From IMG/VR virus record IMGVR_UViG_3300043446_002569, positions 1 through 29,294 of that record: a stretch of 29,294 nucleotides of DNA. One strand, given 5' to 3'. A model generated the notes under the pieces. The model was not told the origin of the DNA and searched no databases. It worked only from the letters and a program-made list of their open reading frames with translations. Both the position numbers and the translations under genes were made by a program. This document shows, one piece after another, positions 1-9,900 of this stretch (position 1 is the first letter of the stretch; every line of letters begins with the position of its first letter). The stretch is from a virus.

Positions 1-2243
1 AAATCGGCTCCAGAGTATAGACCTACGGTTGTCACATATGGTGCCAAATACGAACCTGTGACATCCATTGAAGAACTATAATTGTATTCAGAGAACACAT
101 CTTTGATTGTAGGAACACCGTCCGTGGTAGCGTATTTGGATGTCAAAGAAGTAAGATAAGCAACGACATCAGTTAAATTTTTTCTGGTAGACAATGGATT
201 GATTAGTCGTGAATACGATGTATCGTCTAATTTTTTGACAAAGTGTTTCCATAGTATTTTTGCATCGTTAATGGTTATTTTTCCATCACCATCAAAATCA
301 AACTTTGATTCCAACGCTCTTACCGATTCATAGAAACGTTGATATTCAATTTTCAATGTGTATCTACCGTAATCGTATGAGTCTTTGTAATATTCAAAAA
401 GACTACGTTCTGTTTCATCTTCAATAACGTAATCATCCCAAATTGTATCATCCGTAGCGAAACTTGGGGTGCCAGGTGTGTTTATATCGACTATGTACAA
501 CATTATCAAATTCAAATCACGGAAGTCAAATTCACCATCTCCGTGCAAATCAAACACGGGTGCGGTTACGTCCAAAGCAGAAATATTGGTACTTACGTTA
601 AATTCGCCTGGGTTGATTGTGCAAATTATTGATCGTTCGTTTATGGTGTAGGTACTCTTATAGGTCAAATCATACTTGTATTCGTTCGTATCAACCGTCC
701 TAAACATATTGGCAAACTGTGAACCGGAATTTGATAATACAATTTCTCCGTTTTTGTAGAACACGTTACCAGCATGAAAATTGGTTCTTAACGAATCGAG
801 CGTAGAAATATAAACATGACCACGAATATTTGATAAAGATGCTTGTGAAACGGCGGGAGATACCACAAAAGTGTTGCTGGATATAAAATCAGAAACAATA
901 AACGGAGAACCAATAAATATAGCACGTTCACTTATAGCCACATCGTATCCATATGACATGTATGGGTAACCAATCGATTTCTTTTTATAATCATATGTCA
1001 CTGGGGTGACTATTGATCCCGATTTTTCAAACAACTCAAATTGACCCAATATAATGCCAGTATCATCATATGATTGACTGATTGAACTAGACACTTCCGA
1101 TTTGGTTGCATGGTCATTACTTGATGAAATACAACCCACCAAGATTTTGTTTCCAAACACATCTACGGAACATCCAAGTTTATTTCCTTTGATAGTGTTT
1201 TTGTCACCAATGTATTTAAGTTCAAGATCCCAATATACTTGTCCACCTGAAAAATAGATGTTATTTTGATCTGTGTAATTTGTTGGACAGTCGGTTCTGC
1301 TATAGATGTATGCAGCGCCACGATCATATTGAGTAGAAGACCCACTGTACTCATAATAACTAGCGTCATCTGGAGCGCCAATGACGATTGTATCTCCATT
1401 GATTTGTATGTCAGATCCAAACCCATCGTAACTATTTTTTACATATCCATATGATTCAAAATCATCAAATGGAACATTTTTTGAACCGGTGATAGACGTA
1501 AACGTGTGAGTAAGTGTCCAACCAGACGAAGAACTATCGTAAAGATATACTTTTGGATTTTCAACAGAAGGACTCTCTGAAATCAATATCGAATTACTTC
1601 CAGATTTGTCAATTCTTACTATTGTTCCAAAATTTCTGCCAGACAAAGATGCGTTTATTTGAGTTACTGGACCGGAAACAGAAACGGAATTTGATCCCGT
1701 AGTGTAACTATAAACATAAACTTTTCCGTCGCCACTGCCGTTTGCACCAACAACAATGTATTTGTTATTGATAGAAACCGAATTTCCAAACGTGTTGTAT
1801 GATGTACCCAATGGGGAGTTTATTTTGGTTGGAAATTGAAGAGTAGAGTTTAAGACAGATTGAGATGATGATGTTTGGTTCAACAAATAAACGTCGGCCA
1901 TACTTTTATATGGATACGTTATACTGTTGTATGATCCGCTAAAAAATGAATCTCCCACGATGAACACGTTGTTGTAGAGATCGAATGATTTTCCATATTG
2001 ATCCGCAATCATATTGGCACTGCTACCACCTGTCCCAGCCGTACCTGAACTGCCTGCTGTTCGTGATTGTGCAATTCCATAATAAGAGTATGTTCCCAAC
2101 GCCGGATCATACCGATACACTTCGACACTACCTGTTCCGTTTAGAGATGCATGTTGTGGATTTGGATTTCCCACTGCCGCAAATCGTCCGTGAGCTTCCA
2201 CTTTATATCCAAACAATGTTGTTGCACCTATTGTTCCGTTCAT
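1..2243 (-). CDS. Tail-associated protein with FG-GAP propeller and dockerin-like EF-hands (C-terminus cut by window edge)
   Basis: An open frame runs from an ATG at 2243 (MNGTIGATTLFGYKVEAHG) to the window edge without a stop, giving at least 747 residues. I followed the frame end to end by translation. Residues about 20-480 hold at least five FG-GAP-like blades: FGNSVSINNKYIVVGA near 150, FGSDIQINGDTIVIGAPDD near 280, LGCSVDVFGNKILVG near 355 and YGYDVAISERAIFIGSP near 430. This is the pattern of integrin-alpha-type beta-propellers. Two dockerin-like calcium loops follow: D565-D576 (DLHGDGEFDFRD, followed by LNLIMLYI) and D649-D660 (DFDGDGKITIND, followed by AKILWKHF). The gene starts 4 nt after the stop of the PKD/LRR gene, at the distal end of the structural operon, so a tail-fibre or adhesin role is inferred. 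The family-level function is not known. The domain reading is fairly sure, the role is a guess. Confidence 0.8.
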   Translation of the reverse strand, partial: MNGTIGATTLFGYKVEAHGRFAAVGNPNPQHASLNGTGSVEVYRYDPALGTYSYYGIAQSRTAGSSGTAGTGGSSANMIADQYGKSFDLYNNVFIVGDSFFSGSYNSITYPYKSMADVYLLNQTSSSQSVLNSTLQFPTKINSPLGTSYNTFGNSVSINNKYIVVGANGSGDGKVYVYSYTTGSNSVSVSGPVTQINASLSGRNFGTIVRIDKSGSNSILISESPSVENPKVYLYDSSSSGWTLTHTFTSITGSKNVPFDDFESYGYVKNSYDGFGSDIQINGDTIVIGAPDDASYYEYSGSSTQYDRGAAYIYSRTDCPTNYTDQNNIYFSGGQVYWDLELKYIGDKNTIKGNKLGCSVDVFGNKILVGCISSSNDHATKSEVSSSISQSYDDTGIILGQFELFEKSGSIVTPVTYDYKKKSIGYPYMSYGYDVAISERAIFIGSPFIVSDFISSNTFVVSPAVSQASLSNIRGHVYISTLDSLRTNFHAGNVFYKNGEIVLSNSGSQFANMFRTVDTNEYKYDLTYKSTYTINERSIICTINPGEFNVSTNISALDVTAPVFDLHGDGEFDFRDLNLIMLYIVDINTPGTPSFATDDTIWDDYVIEDETERSLFEYYKDSYDYGRYTLKIEYQRFYESVRALESKFDFDGDGKITINDAKILWKHFVKKLDDTSYSRLINPLSTRKNLTDVVAYLTSLTSKYATTDGVPTIKDVFSEYNYSSSMDVTGSYLAPYVTTVGLYSGAD

Positions 2244-2247
2244 AAAA

Positions 2248-5028
2248 TTAGTTTGTAACTACCGACCATCCTTTCGCAATCAATGATGTTTTTGCGGCCA
2301 AACCAACAGCGGATGGTGTAGCATTGGTTCCTGTTCCAGGCACCCCTGTATTTGCGGAATTAAACGACCCACCTGTTATTCCGTTTGCATTAACCTTGAC
2401 CAACAAACTATCGACTTCTGATTGGGTTAGACTTGATCCTCCTACATTAACCGTCTTTAACGAATTCAAAGTAGCAGGAAGATTTAAAGCCGTTATTCCT
2501 ATAGAATTTGTCACAGCGAGAGTTTTCAACTTAGTAAGAGTTGACAAATTAACAGAAGTTAATGCTGTTCCACCACAACTCAAATCTTCAAGGTTTGTGA
2601 GTGTTGTAAGATTCAAAGAAGATATGTTGCAGTTGTAAACACCCAGAGTAATTAAACTGGTCAAGGAACTTAACCCCGTGATTGAAGACAACCCTGTGTT
2701 TTGATATGCGTACAAAAACGTCAACAGAGGATTGTTTGTTAGATCCAACGAAGTAAGACTATTCCCATTTACAGCAAGAGTGGTTAGAAGGGTGTTGTTA
2801 CTCAAATCAATTGTACTGATATTTCCGTCTTGACAGTACAAGAATGTCAACAATGGATTGTTGGTTACATCTATTGTAGATAGATTTGGATTTCCACTAA
2901 CCTGTATTCCTTTCAGATTTGGACAGCCGGATACATCAAAATATGTACCATTCAAATTACAATTCCACGCTTGAATTTGGGTCAGACTTGAACATGTATT
3001 AAGACCTGTTATCTGTGTCAAACTAGAGTTCAGATATGCATTGATTACCGACAAAGATGTATTTCCCGTGACATCGATTTCTGTTATCAACGGGTTTTGA
3101 GAACAGTCCAACCAGAATAAAGATGTCTTTAATGATACATCAACAGACCCAGGAAGTATAGCGTTATCTTTACACACTATTGTTTTTAGATTTGGAAGAT
3201 CGGTAATGTCCAATGATGTCAAAAGATCATTATTGGTAATATCAATGTTTTCCAAGTTGGTAATTCCTATACCACTCAATGATGGTAGATTCTGGTTTTG
3301 AATCTGCAATGTCTTTAGAGGCGTGTAATAGTTTGTATTACTGATCGATGTTATTGGTTGTGAGGTACTTGATATTTGAATTACCGATACCAACGATGGA
3401 TCCACAATAGTATCAAAACTTGCAAGAGTAACACCTGTATAAGATGTATTATCAGATCCAACCCAATTCATCAATTGTGTGTTAGGACTATATTGTAATC
3501 GCAGAGAAGGATCGTACAATGTCACATCTTGAGATACAGAACTAGACCCTCCAGCATTTGTTGCAGTCAACGTCACAGTTTTTACTCCAGCAGAAGAACT
3601 ATAATGATGTGATGGGTTTACATCAGTGCTAGTATTTCCGTCTCCAAAATTCCAAGAATAAGTTACTGGTCCTGTACCTGATGGTGAAGTTGTTGTGTTT
3701 GTAAACGTCACAATCAACGGGATGTCACCGTTAGTTGGTGTGTATGTAAAAGATGGTGTAGGAGTCGGAACAGGAACAATTGTGATATAATTTGTTCTTA
3801 CTCTGGTTCCATCTCCACCAGCGTTTGATGCTGTGAATTCAACAGAATAAGTACCAGGCGTGTAATAGGTATGTGTTGGTGAAATAACTGCACTTGATGT
3901 CAAGTCGCCGAAATTCCAAGAGTAACCGGTTATACCTATTCCAGATGCTATTCCTGTAAATGTAATTGGTGTAAGTCCTGCGTATCCGGTAACCAACGTG
4001 GCAGAGAAATCAACTGTAGGAACTGGTGTTGCTAGAGATGTTATATACGAATTGATTGTCAATGTTGTAACACCGCCCGTTCCGTATGCAGTCAAGGTGA
4101 CATCATAACTTCCAGCTGAAGTGTATACGTGTGTTGGATTTTGTAGAGAACTTGTAGTTCCATCACCAAAATTCCACTCATATACACTAGCACCAACAGT
4201 GCTGTTTACAAATGATGCGGTAAATGGATAGTATCCACTCAATGGACTTCCAGTAAAACTCACCACTGGTGCTGGAATATACACATTGGCCTTGATGTAA
4301 GCGTTTCTTGTAAAAGTAGTCGATCCGCCAAAACCAGTTGCGGTCAAACTAACCGTATACGTTCCGGGAGAAGAATATACGTGAGTACGAGAAACAGAAG
4401 AGGTAGCAAATAGTGAAGTTCCATCTCCAAACTCCCAAAGATATTCAGTGGCATTTCCACCAATTGTAGGAGAAAAAACCACAGTCAAAGGTGAATATCC
4501 AGAAACAGGCGATCCGGTGAAAGAAACGGTTGGCTTAGAAAACAATCTGGAGGTTATGTCTGCATAATCAACAAAGTTGGTACCATCGACATACAAATTA
4601 CCATATTGGTCATCATATATGGTGTAATTTTTGTCCTTTGAACTGTCAATTATTAAAACAGAGTCGGGGTGTATTTTTTCGCCAAAATATATTCTGGGAA
4701 TTGTAACACGTACCAATGTATTTTGGAGAATTTTAACTACTTTATCAGAATCCAAAGTCTCCAAACCAAACGTATTTGCAATGTTTGGATTGTAATACGT
4801 GTTTTTTACTATGTTATATACCAACCGTTTATAACTTCCGTTGGAATTTTGTGGTTCCAATGGAAATCCGTATGTATAACTTGAAGACGAATCGTAAAAG
4901 TTGTTGCTACTACTAACAAAATAACCATCTTCGACCGTTAATATCGAATCATTGGATGTTATGTCCCACGACTTTTGTGATATGAACGGTGTGTTAAATG
5001 TTTCATCCGATTGGATAGGCTTGATCAT
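2248..5028 (-). CDS. Tail adhesin with four PKD domains and a leucine-rich-repeat domain
   Basis: This 926-aa protein is modular. Residues 1-165 form an N-terminal region with no recognised fold, perhaps the virion attachment part. Four tandem PKD domains follow at about 166-520, each with the signature W(E/N)FGD(G) and then HxYxxxGxxxVxLTA. From about 560 to 860 there are leucine-rich repeats of roughly 20-residue spacing (L..LD.S.NP.L..IDV type), and a C-terminal tail ends in AKTSLIAKGWSVVTN. PKD and LRR modules normally mediate extracellular protein or glycan contacts. The gene starts 4 nt after the stop of the 420-aa gene and ends 4 nt before the next start, so it is co-translated with tail genes. 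No clear Shine-Dalgarno precedes the ATG. A receptor-binding or virion-surface role is inferred from architecture and position only. Confidence 0.85.
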   Translation of the reverse strand: MIKPIQSDETFNTPFISQKSWDITSNDSILTVEDGYFVSSSNNFYDSSSSYTYGFPLEPQNSNGSYKRLVYNIVKNTYYNPNIANTFGLETLDSDKVVKILQNTLVRVTIPRIYFGEKIHPDSVLIIDSSKDKNYTIYDDQYGNLYVDGTNFVDYADITSRLFSKPTVSFTGSPVSGYSPLTVVFSPTIGGNATEYLWEFGDGTSLFATSSVSRTHVYSSPGTYTVSLTATGFGGSTTFTRNAYIKANVYIPAPVVSFTGSPLSGYYPFTASFVNSTVGASVYEWNFGDGTTSSLQNPTHVYTSAGSYDVTLTAYGTGGVTTLTINSYITSLATPVPTVDFSATLVTGYAGLTPITFTGIASGIGITGYSWNFGDLTSSAVISPTHTYYTPGTYSVEFTASNAGGDGTRVRTNYITIVPVPTPTPSFTYTPTNGDIPLIVTFTNTTTSPSGTGPVTYSWNFGDGNTSTDVNPSHHYSSSAGVKTVTLTATNAGGSSSVSQDVTLYDPSLRLQYSPNTQLMNWVGSDNTSYTGVTLASFDTIVDPSLVSVIQISSTSQPITSISNTNYYTPLKTLQIQNQNLPSLSGIGITNLENIDITNNDLLTSLDITDLPNLKTIVCKDNAILPGSVDVSLKTSLFWLDCSQNPLITEIDVTGNTSLSVINAYLNSSLTQITGLNTCSSLTQIQAWNCNLNGTYFDVSGCPNLKGIQVSGNPNLSTIDVTNNPLLTFLYCQDGNISTIDLSNNTLLTTLAVNGNSLTSLDLTNNPLLTFLYAYQNTGLSSITGLSSLTSLITLGVYNCNISSLNLTTLTNLEDLSCGGTALTSVNLSTLTKLKTLAVTNSIGITALNLPATLNSLKTVNVGGSSLTQSEVDSLLVKVNANGITGGSFNSANTGVPGTGTNATPSAVGLAAKTSLIAKGWSVVTN

Positions 5029-5032
5029 CGAA

Positions 5033-6295
5033 TTAGAAATCGAGTCTAACTTTTATTAACAGTTCGTTGGTAAAGGTTTTTTGAGATGGTCGGCTCAATT
5101 TTGCAACCGCAACCAGTTCGTTGTTGCTATTATATAGACCTATGGTTGTAGGATACACTTTAGGATCGGTCAAAAACTCCGATTGTTTAATGTCACCTTT
5201 TTGATGAAACGTTCCGTTTGCATCTGTTTCTGGTGATTGATAAGAAAATGTAGGATTGTTGCTGTAATTAAACTCACGGTTTTTGATGCGTACAAAATAA
5301 TGACGTGAAGGAACGTATTCAGATCTACGTACTCTCATTTGATCATCCGCATTTGCTCCCTTTCCTTGAATCACATCATACACAACTTGATTGGTCGGTC
5401 TGTTAGGATCGCCAGAAGATGGAGCAGTTTTTCTATAGTTTGATGACTCACTCAAGATTGGAATTGATGGAGTCAATGAGGAGGTGAATTGAGAAACGTA
5501 TCCCAAGAAATCAGGATTGAAAATAATCACTCCTGATTTTGGATAAAACAATCCAATTCCACCAGTCGTAGCATTTCCCGATACGGTCAATCCACTTGGG
5601 AAATATTGTGTTTCTGATATTGTTCCATTATACGCTTGATTTCCTGAAACCAACAATGCACCTGTAACTCCTCCGTTTCCGCCAGATTTCCAGTAACTTG
5701 TAGTGCCGGTAGAACTATATTCACCCAGAATCAAATTATATACATCGGATGATGATCCACTATTAAGTGAAGAATCATCAATAATCTTCCAACAATATGG
5801 TCCATTCGTGACTGTCATTTGGAATTGTCCCGGATCAATTGTATCTTTTACTTTTTGTGAGTTGAAAGATAGTGCAACAAAATCTTGTGAAAGAGCAACC
5901 GATGTTATTGTTCCACCATTGCTTGTCTGACTCTTTACAGAAAAATTCTCACCGTTGTTTAGTGCGTTGATATATTGACGGAAAACAGCTTGAGTAGGAT
6001 GTATTTGTACATTTGTATACTCGTCGTAACTTGTACCATATCCATCGGTGTTTCCGTATGTTATACTAAAAATTTGGTCGGCAGAAGATGTTTGATTTAC
6101 GGTAGGAAACACGTCCAAATAGTAATAACCATTATATGCATCATATCTATTTGAACCAGATATAGTAGCTTGATTGCTGCTTGTGGCAAATAATGACTGT
6201 GATGCAAATAGAGTTCCACCCTCAAAAAATCCAGTGGATACTTTTACTGCTCTGCCTGCAACAATATCGGCCTGTTCAAATGCTTTATAAATCAT
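5033..6295 (-). CDS. Predicted virion structural protein, tail-associated (420 aa)
   Basis: I do not recognise a named family. The 420-aa product begins MIYKAFEQADIVAGRAVKVS, has no signal peptide or membrane segment, and is rich in Ser, Thr, Gly, Asn and Tyr, as expected of a beta-rich virion protein. A basic, Tyr-rich stretch near residues 315-350 (RVRRSEYVPSRHYFVRIKNR) precedes a C-terminal beta-rich part ending ELLIKVRLDF. It lies 4 nt downstream of the 210-aa gene and 4 nt upstream of the PKD/LRR gene. The tight spacing and shared strand place it in the late structural operon. A tail or fibre-connector role is an inference from position. Confidence 0.75.
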   Translation of the reverse strand: MIYKAFEQADIVAGRAVKVSTGFFEGGTLFASQSLFATSSNQATISGSNRYDAYNGYYYLDVFPTVNQTSSADQIFSITYGNTDGYGTSYDEYTNVQIHPTQAVFRQYINALNNGENFSVKSQTSNGGTITSVALSQDFVALSFNSQKVKDTIDPGQFQMTVTNGPYCWKIIDDSSLNSGSSSDVYNLILGEYSSTGTTSYWKSGGNGGVTGALLVSGNQAYNGTISETQYFPSGLTVSGNATTGGIGLFYPKSGVIIFNPDFLGYVSQFTSSLTPSIPILSESSNYRKTAPSSGDPNRPTNQVVYDVIQGKGANADDQMRVRRSEYVPSRHYFVRIKNREFNYSNNPTFSYQSPETDANGTFHQKGDIKQSEFLTDPKVYPTTIGLYNSNNELVAVAKLSRPSQKTFTNELLIKVRLDF

Positions 6296-6299
6296 ACGA

Positions 6300-6932
6300 T
6301 TAAGAAATTCTTACTGTTACTGGAATAGTGACCGAACCACCGCTCTCGTTACCAACAACAGTTATTGTTGTTGATGTTGTGGATGTCAACGATGAGTTAG
6401 GAACAAATCTAAATCTTGTACCAACTACAACTTGTGAGGTGGTACTAATCAAATCACTTGCAAACGATGGAACTGTACTCGACGCACTGTTGATAGAATT
6501 TGTCTGATCTACGATCAATGTTCCCACCTTTTTGTTTCCAAGAATTGCCGTGTATCCCAATGTGAGATTGTAAGCAGGATTTGTACTTGGAGAAATAATA
6601 AAATCAGACTTGTTGTCTTTTTGAGTATCAATTGATGCCAAAGACAAACTAATGACAGGAATTGCTGTTACTCCTTGTGCAAGTGTGAGCAACTTGTATT
6701 TCAACCCTTGTGTTTCATCTGACAATGGTTGAAACACGGGAGTATTACGAATGGCAATGTCATAATACGCACTTCCTTGTGGATGGTTAGGGTTGTAAAG
6801 CTCATAATCAACCTCATCGTCGGACAACGCAAATGATGTTATATTGAGATTTCCCGTTTGTGCTAGTAATTCACGTCCTCGTTTTGTGAGAACCGCGTCT
6901 ACGGTCACAGTTTTATTATCGATGTATGCCAT
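6300..6932 (-). CDS. Small tail-associated structural protein (210 aa)
   Basis: The 210-aa product begins MAYIDNKTVTVDAVLTKRGR. The N-terminal phrase with LTKRGRELLAQ followed by a 'FALSDDEVDYELYNP' segment resembles short conserved proteins next to tail-fibre genes in large T4-like phages, but I cannot name a family. The C-terminal 60 residues are a Thr/Ser/Val-rich beta region. Unlike its neighbours it is preceded by a 50-nt gap, which holds a candidate AATAAATA promoter. It may therefore start a sub-operon with the three adhesin-like genes downstream. Confidence 0.75.
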   Translation of the reverse strand: MAYIDNKTVTVDAVLTKRGRELLAQTGNLNITSFALSDDEVDYELYNPNHPQGSAYYDIAIRNTPVFQPLSDETQGLKYKLLTLAQGVTAIPVISLSLASIDTQKDNKSDFIISPSTNPAYNLTLGYTAILGNKKVGTLIVDQTNSINSASSTVPSFASDLISTTSQVVVGTRFRFVPNSSLTSTTSTTITVVGNESGGSVTIPVTVRIS

Positions 6933-6969
6933 ATATCTTGTCTATAAGTATAGATTGGTATGTCTTTTT

Positions 6970-6977
6970 TATTTATT
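6970..6977 (-). promoter_or_regulatory. Candidate late promoter AATAAATA
   Basis: Read on the minus strand, AATAAATA lies between the stop of the 1410-aa gene and the start of the 210-aa gene, 37 nt before that ATG. It matches the NATAAATA form of T4-type late promoters in the correct orientation. The sequence is very AT-rich here, so a chance match is possible. Confidence 0.35.
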
Positions 6978-6982
6978 TTTTC

Positions 6983-9900
6983 TTAGTTTACAGTCAAAAC
7001 ACCACTGTTGTTAGTGACCACAGAAGTGTTGGTCACAATCGTGCTTTGAATTGGACTTGTTTGATCGGTTTCACCACATTTATCGACGGTATAAGTTGAT
7101 GTCTGACTGTTTCTGTTAAAGAATCCATAACTCAATCCATCATTTGCCCAAACCTTGTAGGTATTGGAACTAAAAACGTTTGGTCTATGACCCAGATAAT
7201 TTTTGGTACAACCAGAATGTGGAGTACCTACAATGTTCGGATCGGTATAGAGCGAAGAACTTGGTGTGGCTACTATTCTTTCGAATGTTTTATAGTAACT
7301 GTGTACCTTTTCATCAACATCGTAACTTTCGATGGACGCACTGTATGAAACGCTCCAAATATAATGTGGTACCGATCTCAAGTATACGTTTGATCCACTG
7401 ATGTTGAGATCCAGATACGTTATGTATTTGCCAGATCCATCTGGTATTCCACACAAATATAGCTCTTGTTCGGTGCTGATATCACTGATATAAGATCCAC
7501 CAAAATTGTTGTTTAATATGTTGGTGACAAATGTAGGATTAGCCTGAACAGCAGGTTTTTCAGATATGGCTCCAAAAGTACCCTCGGTATCAAAATCCTG
7601 AATATTGTCATTGCTCCACACAATGATGTTTTCGGCAGATTGATTTTCAGCTACATTTCCATAATCAACCTCAACCAAAATGACCTCCGCATTAACTGGT
7701 TTAGTAGGAAACTTGGTTCTTTCGAGAATGGTCTGTTCAACCAAAATACCAGTCAAAAGTTTGTTTCTTGCAGCGACAACATTTCGGATGGATTCAAAGA
7801 TACTTGAATCAAAATAGAGTTTATATACCGTGATAAATTCTTGGTACAAAACACGACCGCTATAAGCAGGTGTTCCAGATGAATAGTACACGGTTCTGTA
7901 CTGATCCAACGGAGAGTAACTTTGTGAGAATTCCAATCGAGGATCTCCCAAATCATCTATAACATTTCGGTCACCAAAAAACTTCAGTATTTCTGTGTTT
8001 TTGTTTGATGTAGGCGAAGCAAATATACCAATCAAGTTTGAATCGATATTTTTGTCAAGAGGAGTAGATTTTTGGAACGGCGTAATCGCTGTTACATCTG
8101 GTCTGTCTTTTACAGAAATTTTGTTATTCCACAATAGATTTGGACCAAAGTTTGAGAGTCTATATGCTTGATTTACGTTGTACTCAATGAAGTTGTAAGG
8201 AAATGTCGATGGAGTATCTCCAACGCAAACATTTGAATATGGATACAATGAACTTGTATCGTATTGACCACCATAGCTCTTTCGTGCATCAAGAGTAGCC
8301 TGATACAAATCCGGATTGCTAGAAACACTATCCGTCGTGGTATCAGCATCGGTGACTACGGTAGGAATATTGTATAAATCAGCAGTTTTGGAGTCGTATG
8401 TGAAAACCTCATGACTTGTGTTTAAAGCACGTGGATAACTGTAAGACAATCTGAAAAACAATTCACTTCTGATGTTTTCATAATCATCTTGATAATACGA
8501 TTCAAAATTGTTAGAGTGTTCGATGAAATTGTTATCCGTGATAGGCACCGTCCACAAATTGATTTTGTCAATCGATCCACTGAAATTGCCGGATCCTAGT
8601 TTCAACGATGAAGACGTATCATTTGAGAACGACGCATTGTAAGCGTAGTCAAGTGTACGTGATGTTTTCGAATACAATCGTGTCTGACCTTCTTCTGTCA
8701 CATCCACTACCACATCATATTGTGCAGGAATCAAATCGGTATTTGCACTAGAACTGTAGAGTGAAGAGGGATTGTTTTTACGTATCATTACGCTATAAAC
8801 ACCTCCATCAAAAATCGGCAACGTTCTTGATTCTATCTTCTGGTCATTCAACTGAAATACGATTCGACCATTGTTATTCAATGACGTTTTGTAAGCATAT
8901 ACTCTGTAGTCAAGAGTTGTGTTGTTAGAATACTTCTTCAACAAATCAACTTCATCATTGAGGTTGTAATTCTTACTGTACAAATTACTGAACGCCACTT
9001 TAAATTCAATCGTATTGATAGATGAATCGTATGGCAACTCGACATAAGATGTTGGGTTGTAAGACAATAGGTATTCCAACTTATCGAACGTATATAGAGA
9101 TTGCGATACATCGGAGTATGATCCGAATTCACGAACACTAAGAAGATTATCTGGTACGCCGTAACATGACAACAATAACTTAACAGATTCTATTGTTCCT
9201 TTGGATTTTAAGATCGCAGGAAGAGTGTTTAGAATACGATTGTTAATTGTATTAGCCTTGTCTGAGATAGACGATGTGTTTGCACCTTTGATATAGTTGG
9301 CAGACAACGACGTGTCGTTCACCAAAGATTGCATCGACCAACCAAAAGATGACAACATACCATCCAAAACTCTATTTGGAATACTGTTTTCAAGTCCGCC
9401 AGCATTGTAACTCAACATCGGAAACTTATCTATGTAGATGTAGATGTTATCAAAGTGATGACCAATCATTGACAAGAAAATGATGAAATCATCGTTTCTT
9501 GTATCAACCAAAAGATACTCGGGAAGATTGTTTATTAAGCTGTCACGATTATTTGTATCGTATTCAGCCGCTTCATCTTCATATGACTTTGGAAATCTAT
9601 CAAAACTATTGTAGTATTGATTTGTCCACATGTAGTATTCAAACCCATCGAATGACAACTTTATAGTGTCAATTTCATCACTCAAACTCTTTAGTTTTGC
9701 TACAGTGTATGCGTCAGAATAGGTGAGAGATTCAATTTGAGAAATTGAAGATTGTTTGATTTCAATCTGCTTTAACTTGTTCTTGTAAATTGTAATACGA
9801 GTTTTTGCAGAAGAATACACAACGAAATTTTCAAACTTTGAATAGTCAACGTTTATAGAAGAAAATCTCTGTTTTAGAATCAATTCCGTGTTTGACGCAT

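Noticed and set aside
2650-3400. Regular near-repeats in the LRR region, considered as a DNA repeat array
   Set aside because: They are protein-level leucine-rich repeats in one continuous frame; the DNA identity between units is low.
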